From Sphingomonas kyeonggiensis (GTDB taxonomy: Bacteria; Pseudomonadota; Alphaproteobacteria; Sphingomonadales; Sphingomonadaceae), in contig NZ_JAUSTJ010000003.1 in NCBI RefSeq assembly GCF_030812785.1, positions 1,178,001 through 1,242,000 on the forward strand: a stretch of 64,000 nucleotides of DNA, written 5' to 3'. Shown piece after piece: positions 50,949 to 59,258 of the stretch. The notes beneath the pieces were generated by a model. That model was not told the DNA's origin, searched no databases, and saw only the letters and a program-made list of their open reading frames with translations. A program made the translations under genes and the position numbers. Each line of letters begins with the position of its first letter. Position 1 is the first letter of the stretch.

Positions 50949-51674
50949 ATGAACATGCGTGGGGGGGAGGCCGGATTCGGCGACGATGACCGCCTTCCCT
51001 GGCTCGAGACGGTGGAGGAGGATTATCGCGAAGGCGTTTCCTTCGGCCGGATCCTGCTGCTCGTCCTTCTGCTCCTTGCCGTGCTCGGCGCGGGCGCGTT
51101 CGGCTATTATTGGTACCAGAAGCAGAAGAGCCTGGTCGGCAATGGCGAGCTGATCGCCGCGCCCGAGGGCGACTACAAGGTCAAGCCCGACGAGCCGGGC
51201 GGCATGAAGGTGGAGGGCGAGGGCGATACCGTCTTCGCCACCAGCCAGGGCAATAGCGGCAATTCGAGCATCGACGTGAGCGCGCTGCCCGAGGCGCCGG
51301 TCGATGGCAGGAAGGTCGTCGAGAAGGCGCCGTCGCTGACCGGTGAGAGGAACGCCAAGGTCGCGATCCCCTCGAGCGCCAGCACGGCCGACGCGCAGCC
51401 GAAGCGCGTGCCGGTGATCGCCCCGCAGGCGGGCGGCTCCGGCGCGCTGATCCAGCTCGGTGCCTTCCCGGACGAAGCCGGCGCCAACACCGCCTGGGCG
51501 CGTCTCTCGAAGCGCTTCTCGTACCTCGCGCCGCTCGGCAAATCGGTCGAGCGCGGCGAGAAGGACGGCAAGGCGCTGTTTCGCCTGCGCGTGAATGCCG
51601 GTTCGAACAGCCAGGCCAAGGAACTGTGCGGCAAGCTCAAGGTAGCCGGCGAAAGCTGCTACGTGGCGAATTGA
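50949..51674 (+). CDS. Bitopic SPOR domain protein
   Basis: A 241-residue inner-membrane protein: cytoplasmic N-terminus, one transmembrane helix (about residues 34-54, ILLLVLLLLAVLGAGAFGYY), a polar linker, and a C-terminal SPOR domain (ALIQLGAFPDEAGANTAWAR to VAGESCYVAN) that binds septal peptidoglycan. It lies 3 bases after argS and upstream of nagZ, the usual position in this group. Confidence 0.88.
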   Translation: MNMRGGEAGFGDDDRLPWLETVEEDYREGVSFGRILLLVLLLLAVLGAGAFGYYWYQKQKSLVGNGELIAAPEGDYKVKPDEPGGMKVEGEGDTVFATSQGNSGNSSIDVSALPEAPVDGRKVVEKAPSLTGERNAKVAIPSSASTADAQPKRVPVIAPQAGGSGALIQLGAFPDEAGANTAWARLSKRFSYLAPLGKSVERGEKDGKALFRLRVNAGSNSQAKELCGKLKVAGESCYVAN

Positions 51675-51740
51675 CCGTAACGACCGGGGGAGGACGGAAT
51701 GGGGGTTAAACCCGGCCTTCCGCTTCGCTAAGACGACGGC

Positions 51741-52748
51741 ATGAAGCCTGTAATCTTCGGTGTATCCGGCCTGTCGCTCACGGCCGAGGAGCGCGATTTC
51801 TTCCGGGACGCCGATCCGCTCGGCTACATCCTGTTCAAGCGCAATTGCGAGAGCCGCGACCAGATGCGTGCACTCACCGAGCAATTGCGAGAACTGAGCG
51901 GCCGCGCCGACCTGCCGATCCTGATCGACCAGGAAGGCGGCCGGGTCAGCCGGATGGTTCCGCCAGAATGGCCGGCCTTCCCGGCGGGCGAGGCGTTCGG
52001 TCGGCTCTATGACGTCGCGCCGATCTCGGCGATCGAGGCGGCGCGGGCCAATTATCATGCACTCGGGCTGATGCTGGCCGAGGTCGGTGTCACCGTCGAT
52101 TGTGCGCCGCTGCTCGACGTCGTGACGCCGGAAGTCACCCAGGCGATCGGCGACCGCGCCTTCGGCAGCGAGCCGATGCGCGTCGCGGCGCTCGGCCAGG
52201 CCTGTGTCGAGGGGCTGCGCCGGGGCGGGGTTGTCGGCGTGGTCAAGCACATGCCGGGCCATGGCCGGGCCGTTGTCGACAGCCATCTCGAGCTGCCGCG
52301 CGTCAGGGTCGATGCCGGGGCGCTGGAGCAGGACATCGCGCCCTTCCACGCGCTCAAGGGTGCGCCGATGGGCATGACCTGCCATGTCGTGTTCGAGGCC
52401 TGGGACGCCGAGCGCCCCGCCACGCTCTCGCCGACCGTGGTCCAGGAGATCATCCGCGGCCGCATCGGCTTTGACGGTCTCCTCATGACCGACGACATCG
52501 ACATGAAGGCGCTGTCCGGCACGCCGGGCGAGAAGGCAACCCAGGCGCTGGCCGCGGGCTGCGACGTGGTGCTCGATTGCTGGGCGCGGATGGACGAGAT
52601 GGTCGAGATCATCGGCCTGCTCCCCGATGCGACGCCCGAATGCATCGAGCGCCTCGACCGTGCCATGGCCACCACCGGCGCCGATGAGCCCGATGCGGAC
52701 TTCGCGGAACTGGTCGCCAGGCGGGACGAGTTGCTGGCGCTGGCGTGA
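51741..52748 (+). CDS. nagZ: Beta-N-acetylhexosaminidase NagZ
   Basis: Cytoplasmic GH3 glycosidase of 335 residues that removes GlcNAc from recycled muropeptides. LIDQEGGRVSRM, the flexible-loop KHMPGHGRAVVDSH with the Asp-His general acid pair, and the nucleophile aspartate in LMTDDIDMKAL are intact. Its products (1,6-anhydroMurNAc peptides) can feed AmpR-type beta-lactamase control, but no such genes are nearby. Confidence 0.94.
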   Translation: MKPVIFGVSGLSLTAEERDFFRDADPLGYILFKRNCESRDQMRALTEQLRELSGRADLPILIDQEGGRVSRMVPPEWPAFPAGEAFGRLYDVAPISAIEAARANYHALGLMLAEVGVTVDCAPLLDVVTPEVTQAIGDRAFGSEPMRVAALGQACVEGLRRGGVVGVVKHMPGHGRAVVDSHLELPRVRVDAGALEQDIAPFHALKGAPMGMTCHVVFEAWDAERPATLSPTVVQEIIRGRIGFDGLLMTDDIDMKALSGTPGEKATQALAAGCDVVLDCWARMDEMVEIIGLLPDATPECIERLDRAMATTGADEPDADFAELVARRDELLALA

Positions 52749-52753
52749 TTTCT

Positions 52754-52779
52754 CCCTCTCCCCGCTGGCGGGGAGAGGG
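52754..52779. repeat. GC-rich palindrome between nagZ and scpA
   Basis: CCCTCTCCCCG and CGGGGAGAGGG form a perfect 11-base-pair stem around CTGG. A second, weaker CCCCCTCACCCC/GGGGGAGGG pair follows at about 52817-52840. Repeats of this composition are common between proteobacterial genes. Confidence 0.7.
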
Positions 52780-52883
52780 CAGGGGAGAGGGGCGTATCGA
52801 TGGCGCGCCGAATTCCCCCTCACCCCTGAAGGGGGAGGGAGTAAGCGCATGACACCACCCCTCCAACCTGCTTAACTCCGCCC

Positions 52884-53618
52884 ATGGACGCCGAGGCACA
52901 GGAAACCCTCAAGATCGATATCGACGGCTGGGAAGGGCCGCTCGACTTGCTGCTGGCGCTCGCCCGCACGCAGAAGGTGGATCTGCGCCAGATCTCGATC
53001 CTTCAGCTCGTCGAGCAGTATCTCGGCTATGTGAACCAGGCGCGCGAGCTGAAGCTAGAGCTTGCCGCCGACTATCTCGTGATGGCCGCCTGGCTGGCAT
53101 ACCTGAAGTCCGCTCTCCTGCTCCCGCGCAACCCGGAGGAGACGCCGAGCCCCGAGGAGCTGGCGCTGCGCCTGCAGCTGCGCCTCGAGCGGCTCAATGC
53201 GATGCGCGACGCCGGCGCCAGGCTGATGGCGCGCGACCGCACCGGCCGCGACAATTTCTTCCGTGGCGCGCCTGAGGGACTGCGCGTGCTGCGCAAGGCG
53301 CGTTACGAGGCCGAGATCTACGACCTGATCGCCGCCTACGGCCGAATCAGTGCGCGCACCCGTCCGGTGATGCACGTCGTCCAGCAGCGCGACGTGATGA
53401 CGCTGGAGGCCGCGATCGAGCGCGTCTCGTCGCTGATCGGCACGCGGATAGACTGGAGCACGCTCCAGTCCTTCCTCCCCGAGGGCGCGAGCGGTCCCTA
53501 TGCCAAGTCGGCGCTCGCCTCGTCGTTCGTCGCCGCGCTCGAGTTGGCCAAGCAGGGCAGGGTCGAGCTCCGCCAGAAATCGGCCTTCGCACCGCTCTAT
53601 CTCAAGGCCGCAGGATGA
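52884..53618 (+). CDS. scpA: Segregation and condensation protein A
   Basis: Kleisin subunit of the SMC condensin, 244 residues. WEGPLDLLLALARTQKVDLR and ILQLVEQYLGYVN form the N-terminal domain that binds the SMC neck, and LEAAIERVSSLIG lies in the middle; a winged-helix C-terminus (SFVAALELAKQGRVELRQ) binds the SMC head. It is directly followed by scpB with a 4-base overlap. The smc gene is not in the window. Confidence 0.94.
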   Translation: MDAEAQETLKIDIDGWEGPLDLLLALARTQKVDLRQISILQLVEQYLGYVNQARELKLELAADYLVMAAWLAYLKSALLLPRNPEETPSPEELALRLQLRLERLNAMRDAGARLMARDRTGRDNFFRGAPEGLRVLRKARYEAEIYDLIAAYGRISARTRPVMHVVQQRDVMTLEAAIERVSSLIGTRIDWSTLQSFLPEGASGPYAKSALASSFVAALELAKQGRVELRQKSAFAPLYLKAAG

Positions 53619-54220
53619 CTCCCGAAGACGCAGCCTCGCGCGCGGTGGAGGCCGTGCTGTTCGCCTCCGAGCATCCGATGAATCTGGACGAGATCCGCGC
53701 CCATGTCGGCCCCGAGATGGACGTCCGGGCGGCGCTCGCTGCCCTTGAGGCGCTCTATGCCGGGCGCGGAGTCGAACTGGTCCGTCGCGGCGACCGCTGG
53801 CATTTCCAGACTGCCGCCGATCTTGCCCATCTGCTGCGCCGCAATCGCGAGGAGAGCCGCAAGCTCAGCCGTGCCGGCATCGAGACGCTGGCGATCATCG
53901 CCTATCACGAGCCGGTCACCCGCGCCGAGATCGAGGCGATCCGCGGCGTGCAGATCAGCAAGGGCACGATCGACGTGCTGATGGAGGCGGGCTGGGTCCG
54001 TCCCGCCGGCCGCCGCGAGGTGCCCGGGCGGCCGCTGATGTACGCCACCACTGGCGGTTTCCTCACCCATTTCGGCTTGTCCAGCCGCCGCGACCTGCCC
54101 GGGATCGACGATCTCAAGGCCGCCGGTCTGCTCGATCCGGTCGACCTCGCTTTCGAGGCGCTGGGGGAGAATGAAGGGGCCGAGGAGTCCGAAAGCGAAA
54201 CTGTCACAGACGACGAATAG
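53615..54220 (+). CDS. scpB: Segregation and condensation protein B
   Basis: Tandem winged-helix partner of ScpA, 201 residues. AVEAVLFASEHPMNLDEIR opens the first domain; LSRAGIETLAIIAYHEPVTR and EIEAIRGVQISKGTIDVLME mark the second, with GRPLMYATTGGFLTHFGLSS near the end. ATG 53615 overlaps the scpA stop. Confidence 0.94.
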   Translation: MTPEDAASRAVEAVLFASEHPMNLDEIRAHVGPEMDVRAALAALEALYAGRGVELVRRGDRWHFQTAADLAHLLRRNREESRKLSRAGIETLAIIAYHEPVTRAEIEAIRGVQISKGTIDVLMEAGWVRPAGRREVPGRPLMYATTGGFLTHFGLSSRRDLPGIDDLKAAGLLDPVDLAFEALGENEGAEESESETVTDDE

Positions 54221-54294
54221 GGGCTCCCGGCGTCTCGGCCATTGCCGCAGGTGCCCGGCGCGCCTAGATAAAGCCGGAATCGAGGAGATTTGTG

Positions 54295-54531
54295 ATGGGT
54301 AGTTTCAGCCTGATGCACTGGCTGCTGTTGGGCGTTGTCGCGATCCTGCTGCTGGGCGGCGGTCGCTTCTCGAACATGATGGGTGATGTCGCCAAGGGCA
54401 TCAAGCAGTTCAAGAAGGGCATGTCCGAGGACGACGACGCCGATAAGCCGGCGACCCGCATCGAGGGCAAGGCGGCTCCCGAGCCGACCGTGCAGCGTGA
54501 GGCCGAGCCGGCACGCGAAGAGAAGCTCTGA
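54295..54531 (+). CDS. tatA: Sec-independent translocase TatA
   Basis: A 78-residue TatA/E protein: N-terminal transmembrane helix (MHWLLLGVVAILLLGGGRFS), a glycine hinge, an amphipathic helix (NMMGDVAKGIKQFKKGM) and an acidic tail. It forms the pore oligomers of the twin-arginine pathway. ATG 54295 is preferred over the adjacent GTG at 54292, with GAGGAG upstream. Confidence 0.94.
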   Translation: MGSFSLMHWLLLGVVAILLLGGGRFSNMMGDVAKGIKQFKKGMSEDDDADKPATRIEGKAAPEPTVQREAEPAREEKL

Positions 54532-54586
54532 ACTTCCGCGCCGTTCCCGGCTCAGGGCGCCGGGAGCCGCTTCTGGCGATTGATCG

Positions 54587-55096
54587 ATGCTAGATTTCAA
54601 CGCGCCCGAGTTCGTGGTCGTCGCCATCGTGGCGCTTCTCGTGATCGGGCCAAAGGATTTGCCCAAGGCCATGCGCTTTGTGGGCAAGTGGTTCGGCAAG
54701 GCGCGCGCCGTCGCGCGCCAGTTCCGCTCCGGGTTCGACAACATGATCCGCGAGTCGGAGCTTGCCGAGCTCGAGAAGCAATGGGCGGAGGAGAACGCCC
54801 GCATCATGGCCCAGCATCCGCCGGCGGCGCTTCCCGCGCCCGCAGCGGAGGCCGAGGTGCATCATGTCACCGAGGATGCCGCTCCGGTGATGGTCGAGCA
54901 ACCCGCCATCCATGACGAGACGCCCGGCGTTTCGGCGCCCAAGCCGAAGCGCGCGCGCAAGGCTCCGGCAGCTGCCGTGGCCGAGCCCGCGCCCAAGCCG
55001 CGCGCCCGCAAGGCGGCCGCACCGGTGGCAACCGCCAAGCCGGCCGCCAAACCCCGCGCCCGCAAGGCTGCACCGCCTGCCGAGGCCGCCGAATGA
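54587..55096 (+). CDS. tatB: Sec-independent translocase TatB
   Basis: A 169-residue TatB: short N-terminal hydrophobic helix (FVVVAIVALLVIGPKDLPKA), then a long amphipathic region and an Ala/Lys/Pro-rich tail with repeated PRARKA units (about residues 120-165). It forms the substrate receptor with TatC. ATG 54587 lies 55 bases after tatA; the stop overlaps tatC (ATGA). Confidence 0.92.
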   Translation: MLDFNAPEFVVVAIVALLVIGPKDLPKAMRFVGKWFGKARAVARQFRSGFDNMIRESELAELEKQWAEENARIMAQHPPAALPAPAAEAEVHHVTEDAAPVMVEQPAIHDETPGVSAPKPKRARKAPAAAVAEPAPKPRARKAAAPVATAKPAAKPRARKAAPPAEAAE

Positions 55097-55869
55097 GGGA
55101 CATCGACGACACCCAGCAGCCGCTGCTCGAGCATCTGATCGAGTTGCGCCGCCGCCTGCTCTATTGCGTGGCCGCGCTGCTGGTGACCTTCTTCGCCTCC
55201 TTCTATTTCTCGAAGGAGATCTACGGTTTCCTCGTCCATCCGCTTGCCGCGGCGGGGCAGAACAAGATCATTTTCACCCAGATCTTCGGGGCGTTCTTCG
55301 TCCAGCTGAAGGTGGCGTTCTTCGCCGCGATGATGCTGTCCTTCCCGGTGATCGCAACGCAGCTCTGGCAGTTTGTAGCACCTGGCCTCTACCGGCAGGA
55401 GAAGAAGGCGCTGCTGCCCTTCCTGCTGGCTACGCCGGTGCTGTTCATCGCCGGCGCCTCGCTCGCCTATTTCATCGCGATCCCCACCGCCCTGCATTTC
55501 CTGCTCGGCTATCAGGGCGATCTCGGCGGAGGCGTGCATCAGGAAGCGCTGCCCGAGGCCGAGAAATATCTCGATTTCGTGATGCAGTTCCTGTTCGCCT
55601 TCGGCATCACCTTCCTGCTGCCGGTGCTGCTGATGCTGCTCGAACGCTCGGGCATCGTCACCTATGAGCAGCTCAAGAGCGCCTGGCGCTATGCGGTGGT
55701 CGCCGCCTTCGCGATCGCCGCGGTGCTGACACCGCCGGATGTCGGTTCGCAGCTGCTGCTCGCCTTCCCGCTGATCGGCCTCTATTTCCTGTCGCTCGTC
55801 GGTATCTGGTTCACGCGACGGCGCCGCCGCCCGGCCGATACAGAGAACGAGACCGCCGAGGCCGCCTGA
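55093..55869 (+). CDS. tatC: Sec-independent translocase TatC
   Basis: Six-helix receptor of the twin-arginine pathway, 258 residues. QPLLEHLIELRRRLLYCVAA is the conserved N-terminus, FVAPGLYRQEKKALLPF the cytoplasmic loop motif, and LDFVMQFLFAFGITFLLPVL and ALTPPDVGSQLLLAFPL-type sequence mark the later helices. It ends the argS-tat run, before a strong terminator. It is needed to export Tat substrates such as the DUF1501 protein at 43.4 kb. Confidence 0.95.
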   Translation: MRDIDDTQQPLLEHLIELRRRLLYCVAALLVTFFASFYFSKEIYGFLVHPLAAAGQNKIIFTQIFGAFFVQLKVAFFAAMMLSFPVIATQLWQFVAPGLYRQEKKALLPFLLATPVLFIAGASLAYFIAIPTALHFLLGYQGDLGGGVHQEALPEAEKYLDFVMQFLFAFGITFLLPVLLMLLERSGIVTYEQLKSAWRYAVVAAFAIAAVLTPPDVGSQLLLAFPLIGLYFLSLVGIWFTRRRRRPADTENETAEAA

Positions 55870-55873
55870 CACG

Positions 55874-55914
55874 AAAAACCCCTCCCGCGGCTGCCGCGGG
55901 AGGGGTTTCTCTTT
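55874..55914 (+). terminator. Rho-independent terminator after tatC
   Basis: AAACCCCTCCCGCGG-CTG-CCGCGGGAGGGGTTT is a perfect 15-base-pair stem followed by CTCTTT. Being symmetrical with A and T runs on both sides, it should also end transcription of the convergent entericidin gene. Confidence 0.92.
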
Positions 55915-55929
55915 CCTGCCGGTTCTGGT

Positions 55930-56064
55930 TTATTTGGCGTCGTCGGCGGTCTTGGCGACGGTGTCGCCCGCCGAGGAAACATCCTTGCCCACGCCTTCGA
56001 CCGTGTTGCAGGCCGAAACCAGCATCGCGCCCGCAAGGGCGACACAGGCGATGATCTTACGCAT
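55930..56064 (-). CDS. Entericidin A/B family lipoprotein
   Basis: A 44-residue lipoprotein: MRKIIACVALAGAMLVSACN is the signal peptide with lipobox VSAC, followed by TVEGVGKDVSSAGDTVAKTA, the entericidin pattern. Entericidins are small stress-induced envelope toxins/antidotes. ATG 56064 follows GGAGAG. An EcfG-like promoter lies about 45 bases upstream, consistent with control by the adjacent general stress response genes. Confidence 0.82.
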   Translation of the reverse strand: MRKIIACVALAGAMLVSACNTVEGVGKDVSSAGDTVAKTADDAK

Positions 56065-56105
56065 CACATCTCTCCAAAATACCGGACCATAAGGGTCGGA
56101 AGAGA

Positions 56106-56131
56106 AATGCCCGGGCACGCGCAAACGTTCC
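56106..56131 (-). promoter_or_regulatory. Candidate EcfG-type promoter of the entericidin gene
   Basis: On the minus strand GGAAC, 17 bases, then CATT. The EcfG consensus is GGAAC, about 16-17 bases, CGTT, so one base of the -10 differs. It predicts a leader of roughly 30 bases before the entericidin ATG. Confidence 0.4.
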
Positions 56132-56183
56132 GTCTGCGCAGCAACTGCCTGAACTCGCTGGAGAAATGGAAAGGCCCAGAAAA

Positions 56184-56235
56184 GTTTTAGGCCCGGAGGC
56201 GTCACCGGGGGGGGGAGGGTTGACGCTTCCGGGCC
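56184..56235 (-). terminator. Probable terminator of the histidine kinase operon
   Basis: On the minus strand GGCCCGGAAGCGTCA pairs (one mismatch) with TGACGCCTCCGGGCC around a C-rich loop, followed by TAAAACTTTTC. It lies 118 bases after the kinase stop. On the plus strand the loop is a run of nine G residues. Most of the rest of the 289-base gap is non-coding; an 11-base tandem TTCGAACTTTT lies at 56321-56342. Confidence 0.6.
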
Positions 56236-56353
56236 CATGTCTTGGATAGCGAGAGCGGGGGGGCAAAAGGTCACTATCCGAAGTACAAAACGGACCACGC
56301 GGTCCGGGGTTCCATGCCCTTCGAACTTTTTTCGAACTTTTTATCCGGGCTGT

Positions 56354-57928
56354 TCAGGGGCGGCCGGTGATCGCGATCGCCGCTTCATAGGCGCCGGTCA
56401 GCGGATCGTGATGCAGCTTGGTCCGCAGCTGTCGGGCAAGCCCGCCGATCACGCGGCCATAGCGATTCTCGACCAGTTCCTCGAGCGCCGGGCTTTCCAC
56501 CAGGGCAGGGGACGTGATCCGCAGCAGCGCGCGGGTATCGTCGTCCTCGATCAGCTTGATCGAGATGCGGATCTGCGCCGCCGGATTGCAGCTCATCGCC
56601 AGCTCGACGATCTCGGTCAGCAGGAAGGCGATGGCGATCGCCACGTCCTGGTTTACCAGCACCGGGGTGAGTTCCAGCGTCACGCCCAGGCCCTGCGCGC
56701 GTTCGGGAGCGGTGGCGCGGATGTTCGCGGCGAGCTCGCCGATCACCGAGCGCAGGTCGAGCCCGCGATTCTCCTCCAGCTCGGCATAATGGTGGCGATG
56801 CACCACGGCGAGCGCGTCCACCCGGCGCTGGATCGAGGCATAGGCCTCGGTCGCCTCCTCGCTCTTGGCGCTGCGGGCATGGAAGTTGATCAGGCTGGCG
56901 ATCACCTGGAGGTTGTTCTTCACCCGGTGGTGCACCTCGCGGGTCAGCTTGGTTTGGCGCACCAGCCCCTCGGCCAGGTCCGCCTCATGTTCCTTCACGG
57001 TGCGGCTGATCTCGCGAAACGTATCCCCCAGCTCGCGGATCTCGGCGGCCGGCATCTCGCCGAAGCGCTTGATGTCGATCACCTCGCCCGGCTTGTAGGC
57101 GCCGACGCTGGTGCGCAGCCGGCGCAGCGGCCGGATCAGCAGAATGTCGACCACGAACCAGCTGATCCCCGCCGCGGCGAGCCACATCAGCACCAGCACC
57201 ACGGTGTTGATGATCATCGGTGAGGTGATCGGGGTGCCGAGCATCGACATTTGGAGCGTCACGCCGTCTATGCCCAGGTCGTTGGGAATGGTCTCGCGCC
57301 GGTCGAGCGGTCCCGCGCCCTCCAGCTTGCGCAGCACCAGCTTGTCGCCATGCCCCACCAGCGCCGCGCCATATTCGGGCACGAAGCCGCTCGGCTGCGC
57401 GATCGAGGCCAATGTGGCGGCGGGGTAGAATGCCGTCGCCGAGCCGCCCCGGTTGCCGCCGATGCGCAGGGTCATGCCATCCTCGAGCAGCGTGGTGCGC
57501 ACCTGACGCGGCTGGAGTGTCGCCGTGCCCGCCAGCGCGAAATTCTGCCCGCATATCACGCGCCCGCTGGCGTTGGTGATCGCGAAACGTGCGCCCGTGG
57601 CGGTGGCGAAGGTGCCGGCGAGCCGGGTGCAGGCGGGGGCGTCGTGCGGATCGGCCTCCAGCGCATCGAGCGCGCCGGAGAGCTGGCCGACATGGTTGAC
57701 CAGCAGGTCGCGCAAGATGTCGGTGCTCTCGCTCGCGGCGACGCGCAGCCGCGCCCGCGCCTCGGTGTCGGCGTTGCGGGTGCTCTGCAGCGTGGTGAAC
57801 AGCGCGATCAGCGCCAGCGGCAGCAGGCAGATGATCAGGTAGAGGAAAACCTTGGCGCCGGTCGGCATAGCCCCCAGCGTCGCCGCGGGACGGACCTTGG
57901 CGCGCGGTTCTTCTTCCGGGATCTCCAT
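56354..57928 (-). CDS. HisKA_2-type sensor histidine kinase with degenerate CA domain (PhyP-like)
   Basis: A 524-residue membrane sensor: transmembrane helices at about 27-46 and 238-264 enclose a periplasmic sensor region, then a HAMP linker (about 262-318) and a HisKA_2 dimerisation domain (about 325-385) with phospho-acceptor H334 in REVHHRVKNNLQ. The catalytic domain (about 395-524) lacks the N-box asparagine (LLTEIVELAM stands there) and the DxGxG loop (LRITSPALVESP). It is thus probably not an active kinase but a phosphatase or regulator of PhyR, as described for PhyP in Sphingomonas. It lies 10 bases after nepR, in the same operon. Confidence 0.85.
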   Translation of the reverse strand: MEIPEEEPRAKVRPAATLGAMPTGAKVFLYLIICLLPLALIALFTTLQSTRNADTEARARLRVAASESTDILRDLLVNHVGQLSGALDALEADPHDAPACTRLAGTFATATGARFAITNASGRVICGQNFALAGTATLQPRQVRTTLLEDGMTLRIGGNRGGSATAFYPAATLASIAQPSGFVPEYGAALVGHGDKLVLRKLEGAGPLDRRETIPNDLGIDGVTLQMSMLGTPITSPMIINTVVLVLMWLAAAGISWFVVDILLIRPLRRLRTSVGAYKPGEVIDIKRFGEMPAAEIRELGDTFREISRTVKEHEADLAEGLVRQTKLTREVHHRVKNNLQVIASLINFHARSAKSEEATEAYASIQRRVDALAVVHRHHYAELEENRGLDLRSVIGELAANIRATAPERAQGLGVTLELTPVLVNQDVAIAIAFLLTEIVELAMSCNPAAQIRISIKLIEDDDTRALLRITSPALVESPALEELVENRYGRVIGGLARQLRTKLHHDPLTGAYEAAIAITGRP

Positions 57929-57938
57929 CAGCTCCGGA

Positions 57939-58085
57939 CTAGTCGAGCTTCTTCAGCAGGTCGAGCAGGTCGTCGGGCACGGCTTCGCTCACGGCCTCGT
58001 CATAGGCCTGACGCAGCGCTTCGCCCACATTGCGGCCGGGGCGACCGGTTTCCTTTCCGCCATCTGATTTGGGCGGCTTTTTCAT
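57939..58085 (-). CDS. nepR: Anti-sigma factor NepR
   Basis: A 48-residue protein, MKKPPKSDGGKETGRPGRNV continuing into GEALRQAYDEAVSEAVPDDL, then LDLLKKLD and a TAG stop. The two helices NVGEALRQAYDEAV and VPDDLLDLLKKL are the signature of NepR, which binds sigma EcfG in unstressed cells and is pulled away by phosphorylated PhyR. It directly precedes the sensor kinase gene and is divergent from phyR. An in-frame GTG 24 bases upstream is an alternative start. It is easily missed because of its size. Confidence 0.9.
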   Translation of the reverse strand: MKKPPKSDGGKETGRPGRNVGEALRQAYDEAVSEAVPDDLLDLLKKLD

Positions 58086-58248
58086 TTTCTCATCCGCGGA
58101 ACGCACCAATTCCCCCCTGCGCCATGGCGCCAGCCGTGGCTCGGACTAAAAGCGACCTGCTCCGGATGCAACTTCCGGAAGTGAACGAAAGCCACCGGTC
58201 GCATCGGGCCGGAGACTGTGCGGCAACACTACGCAGCATGTTCGATGA

Positions 58249-58273
58249 AACCAATTCCCCAGTCGTTTGTTCC
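58249..58273 (-). promoter_or_regulatory. Candidate EcfG-type promoter of nepR
   Basis: On the minus strand GGAAC, 16 bases, GGTT: one mismatch from the GGAAC...CGTT consensus at normal spacing. It would give a leader of about 155 bases before nepR. It lies in the 303-base divergent gap to phyR, which holds no other feature I can support. Confidence 0.4.
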
Positions 58274-58337
58274 ACAGCCGATGCAATATCCAGGGAGGGG
58301 CTCCTTCGGGTTGCACGATTGAGGATTGCAATAGCTC

Positions 58338-58361
58338 GGAACGGCGCCGAAACAAACCGTT
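58338..58361 (+). promoter_or_regulatory. Candidate EcfG-type promoter of phyR
   Basis: GGAAC, 15 bases, CGTT: both boxes are perfect, but the spacing is one shorter than the usual 16-17. The outer ends GGAACGG and CCGTTCC are also inverted repeats. It predicts a transcription start about 20 bases before phyR and an autoregulated stress response. Confidence 0.55.
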
Positions 58362-58388
58362 CCGCACTCGTAGGAGAAAAGTTCGACC

Positions 58389-59186
58389 ATGTCGCTTGGA
58401 CAGCAACTCGCGCCGCACCTTCCGCTGCTCCGCCGCTATGCGCGCGCGCTCACCGGCAGCCAGGCCGATGGCGACCGCTATGTGCGTGCGGCGCTCGAGG
58501 CGATCGTCGCGGCGCCGGATCAGTTCCCGCGTGATGTCGATCCGCGGCTCGGCCTGTATCGCACCTTCCAGGCGATCTGGCAGTCGACGCACCTCGAGGA
58601 AGAGGATGTCGTCGAGGATACCACCAACGAGAACGAGGCGATCGCCCGCAAGCGGCTCTCCCGTCTCACCCCGCTGTCGCGCCAGGCGCTGCTGCTCACC
58701 ACCGTGGAGGGCTTCAGCATCGAGGACGCCGGCTATCTGATCGAAGAGGATGCAGGACAGGTGCAGAAGCTCGTTGGAGAGGCCGTGGCCGAGATCGAGC
58801 GCCAGACGCGCACCCGCGTGATGATCATCGAGGACGAGCCGCTGATCGCGATGGATCTCGAGCAGATCGTCCGCGATCTCGGGCACGAGGTCACCGGCGT
58901 CGCGGTTACCCGTGACGAGGCAGTGGCGTTGGCGATGGAAGACCGTCCGGGCCTTGTGCTCGCTGACATCCAGCTTGCCGACGACAGTTCGGGCATCGAT
59001 GCGGTGAAGGACATCCTCGCCGAATATTCGGTGCCGGTGATCTTCATCACCGCTTTCCCCGAGCGGCTGCTCACCGGCGAGCGTCCGGAGCCGACCTTCC
59101 TGATCACCAAGCCGTTCCAGCGGGAAACCGTCAAGACGACGATCAGCCAGGCGCTGTTCTTCGACCAGGCGACCGTTCCGGCCTGA
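58389..59186 (+). CDS. phyR: General stress response regulator PhyR
   Basis: A 265-residue anti-anti-sigma response regulator: an N-terminal ECF-sigma-like domain (about 1-135, with LTPLSRQALLLTTVEGFSIE and DAGYLIEEDAGQVQKLVGEA) that mimics EcfG, then a receiver domain (about 143-265). The receiver has the acidic pair in IIEDEP, phospho-acceptor D193 in VLADIQL, T221 and K241. Phosphorylated PhyR binds NepR and releases EcfG. It has a GGAG-type site and a candidate EcfG promoter upstream. Confidence 0.95.
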   Translation: MSLGQQLAPHLPLLRRYARALTGSQADGDRYVRAALEAIVAAPDQFPRDVDPRLGLYRTFQAIWQSTHLEEEDVVEDTTNENEAIARKRLSRLTPLSRQALLLTTVEGFSIEDAGYLIEEDAGQVQKLVGEAVAEIERQTRTRVMIIEDEPLIAMDLEQIVRDLGHEVTGVAVTRDEAVALAMEDRPGLVLADIQLADDSSGIDAVKDILAEYSVPVIFITAFPERLLTGERPEPTFLITKPFQRETVKTTISQALFFDQATVPA

Positions 59187-59258
59187 CGATCCGCGAAAAA
59201 ACCGGCGCGGGTTCCATCAGGTACGGACCCAAAACGGTTCTCGCGAGTTGTTGATGGC

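Noticed and set aside
49116..52850. A 1244-codon open frame on the minus strand opposite argS, the SPOR gene and nagZ
   Set aside because: It is a shadow frame of GC-rich plus-strand genes with intact family motifs; its own composition is Arg/His/Ala-rich and shows no domain.
56323..56337. A perfect GAAC-N7-GAAC (SOS-box-like) sequence after the histidine kinase gene
   Set aside because: It arises from an 11-base tandem repeat TTCGAACTTTT, lies about 260 bases from the nearest start and beyond a terminator; more likely coincidence.
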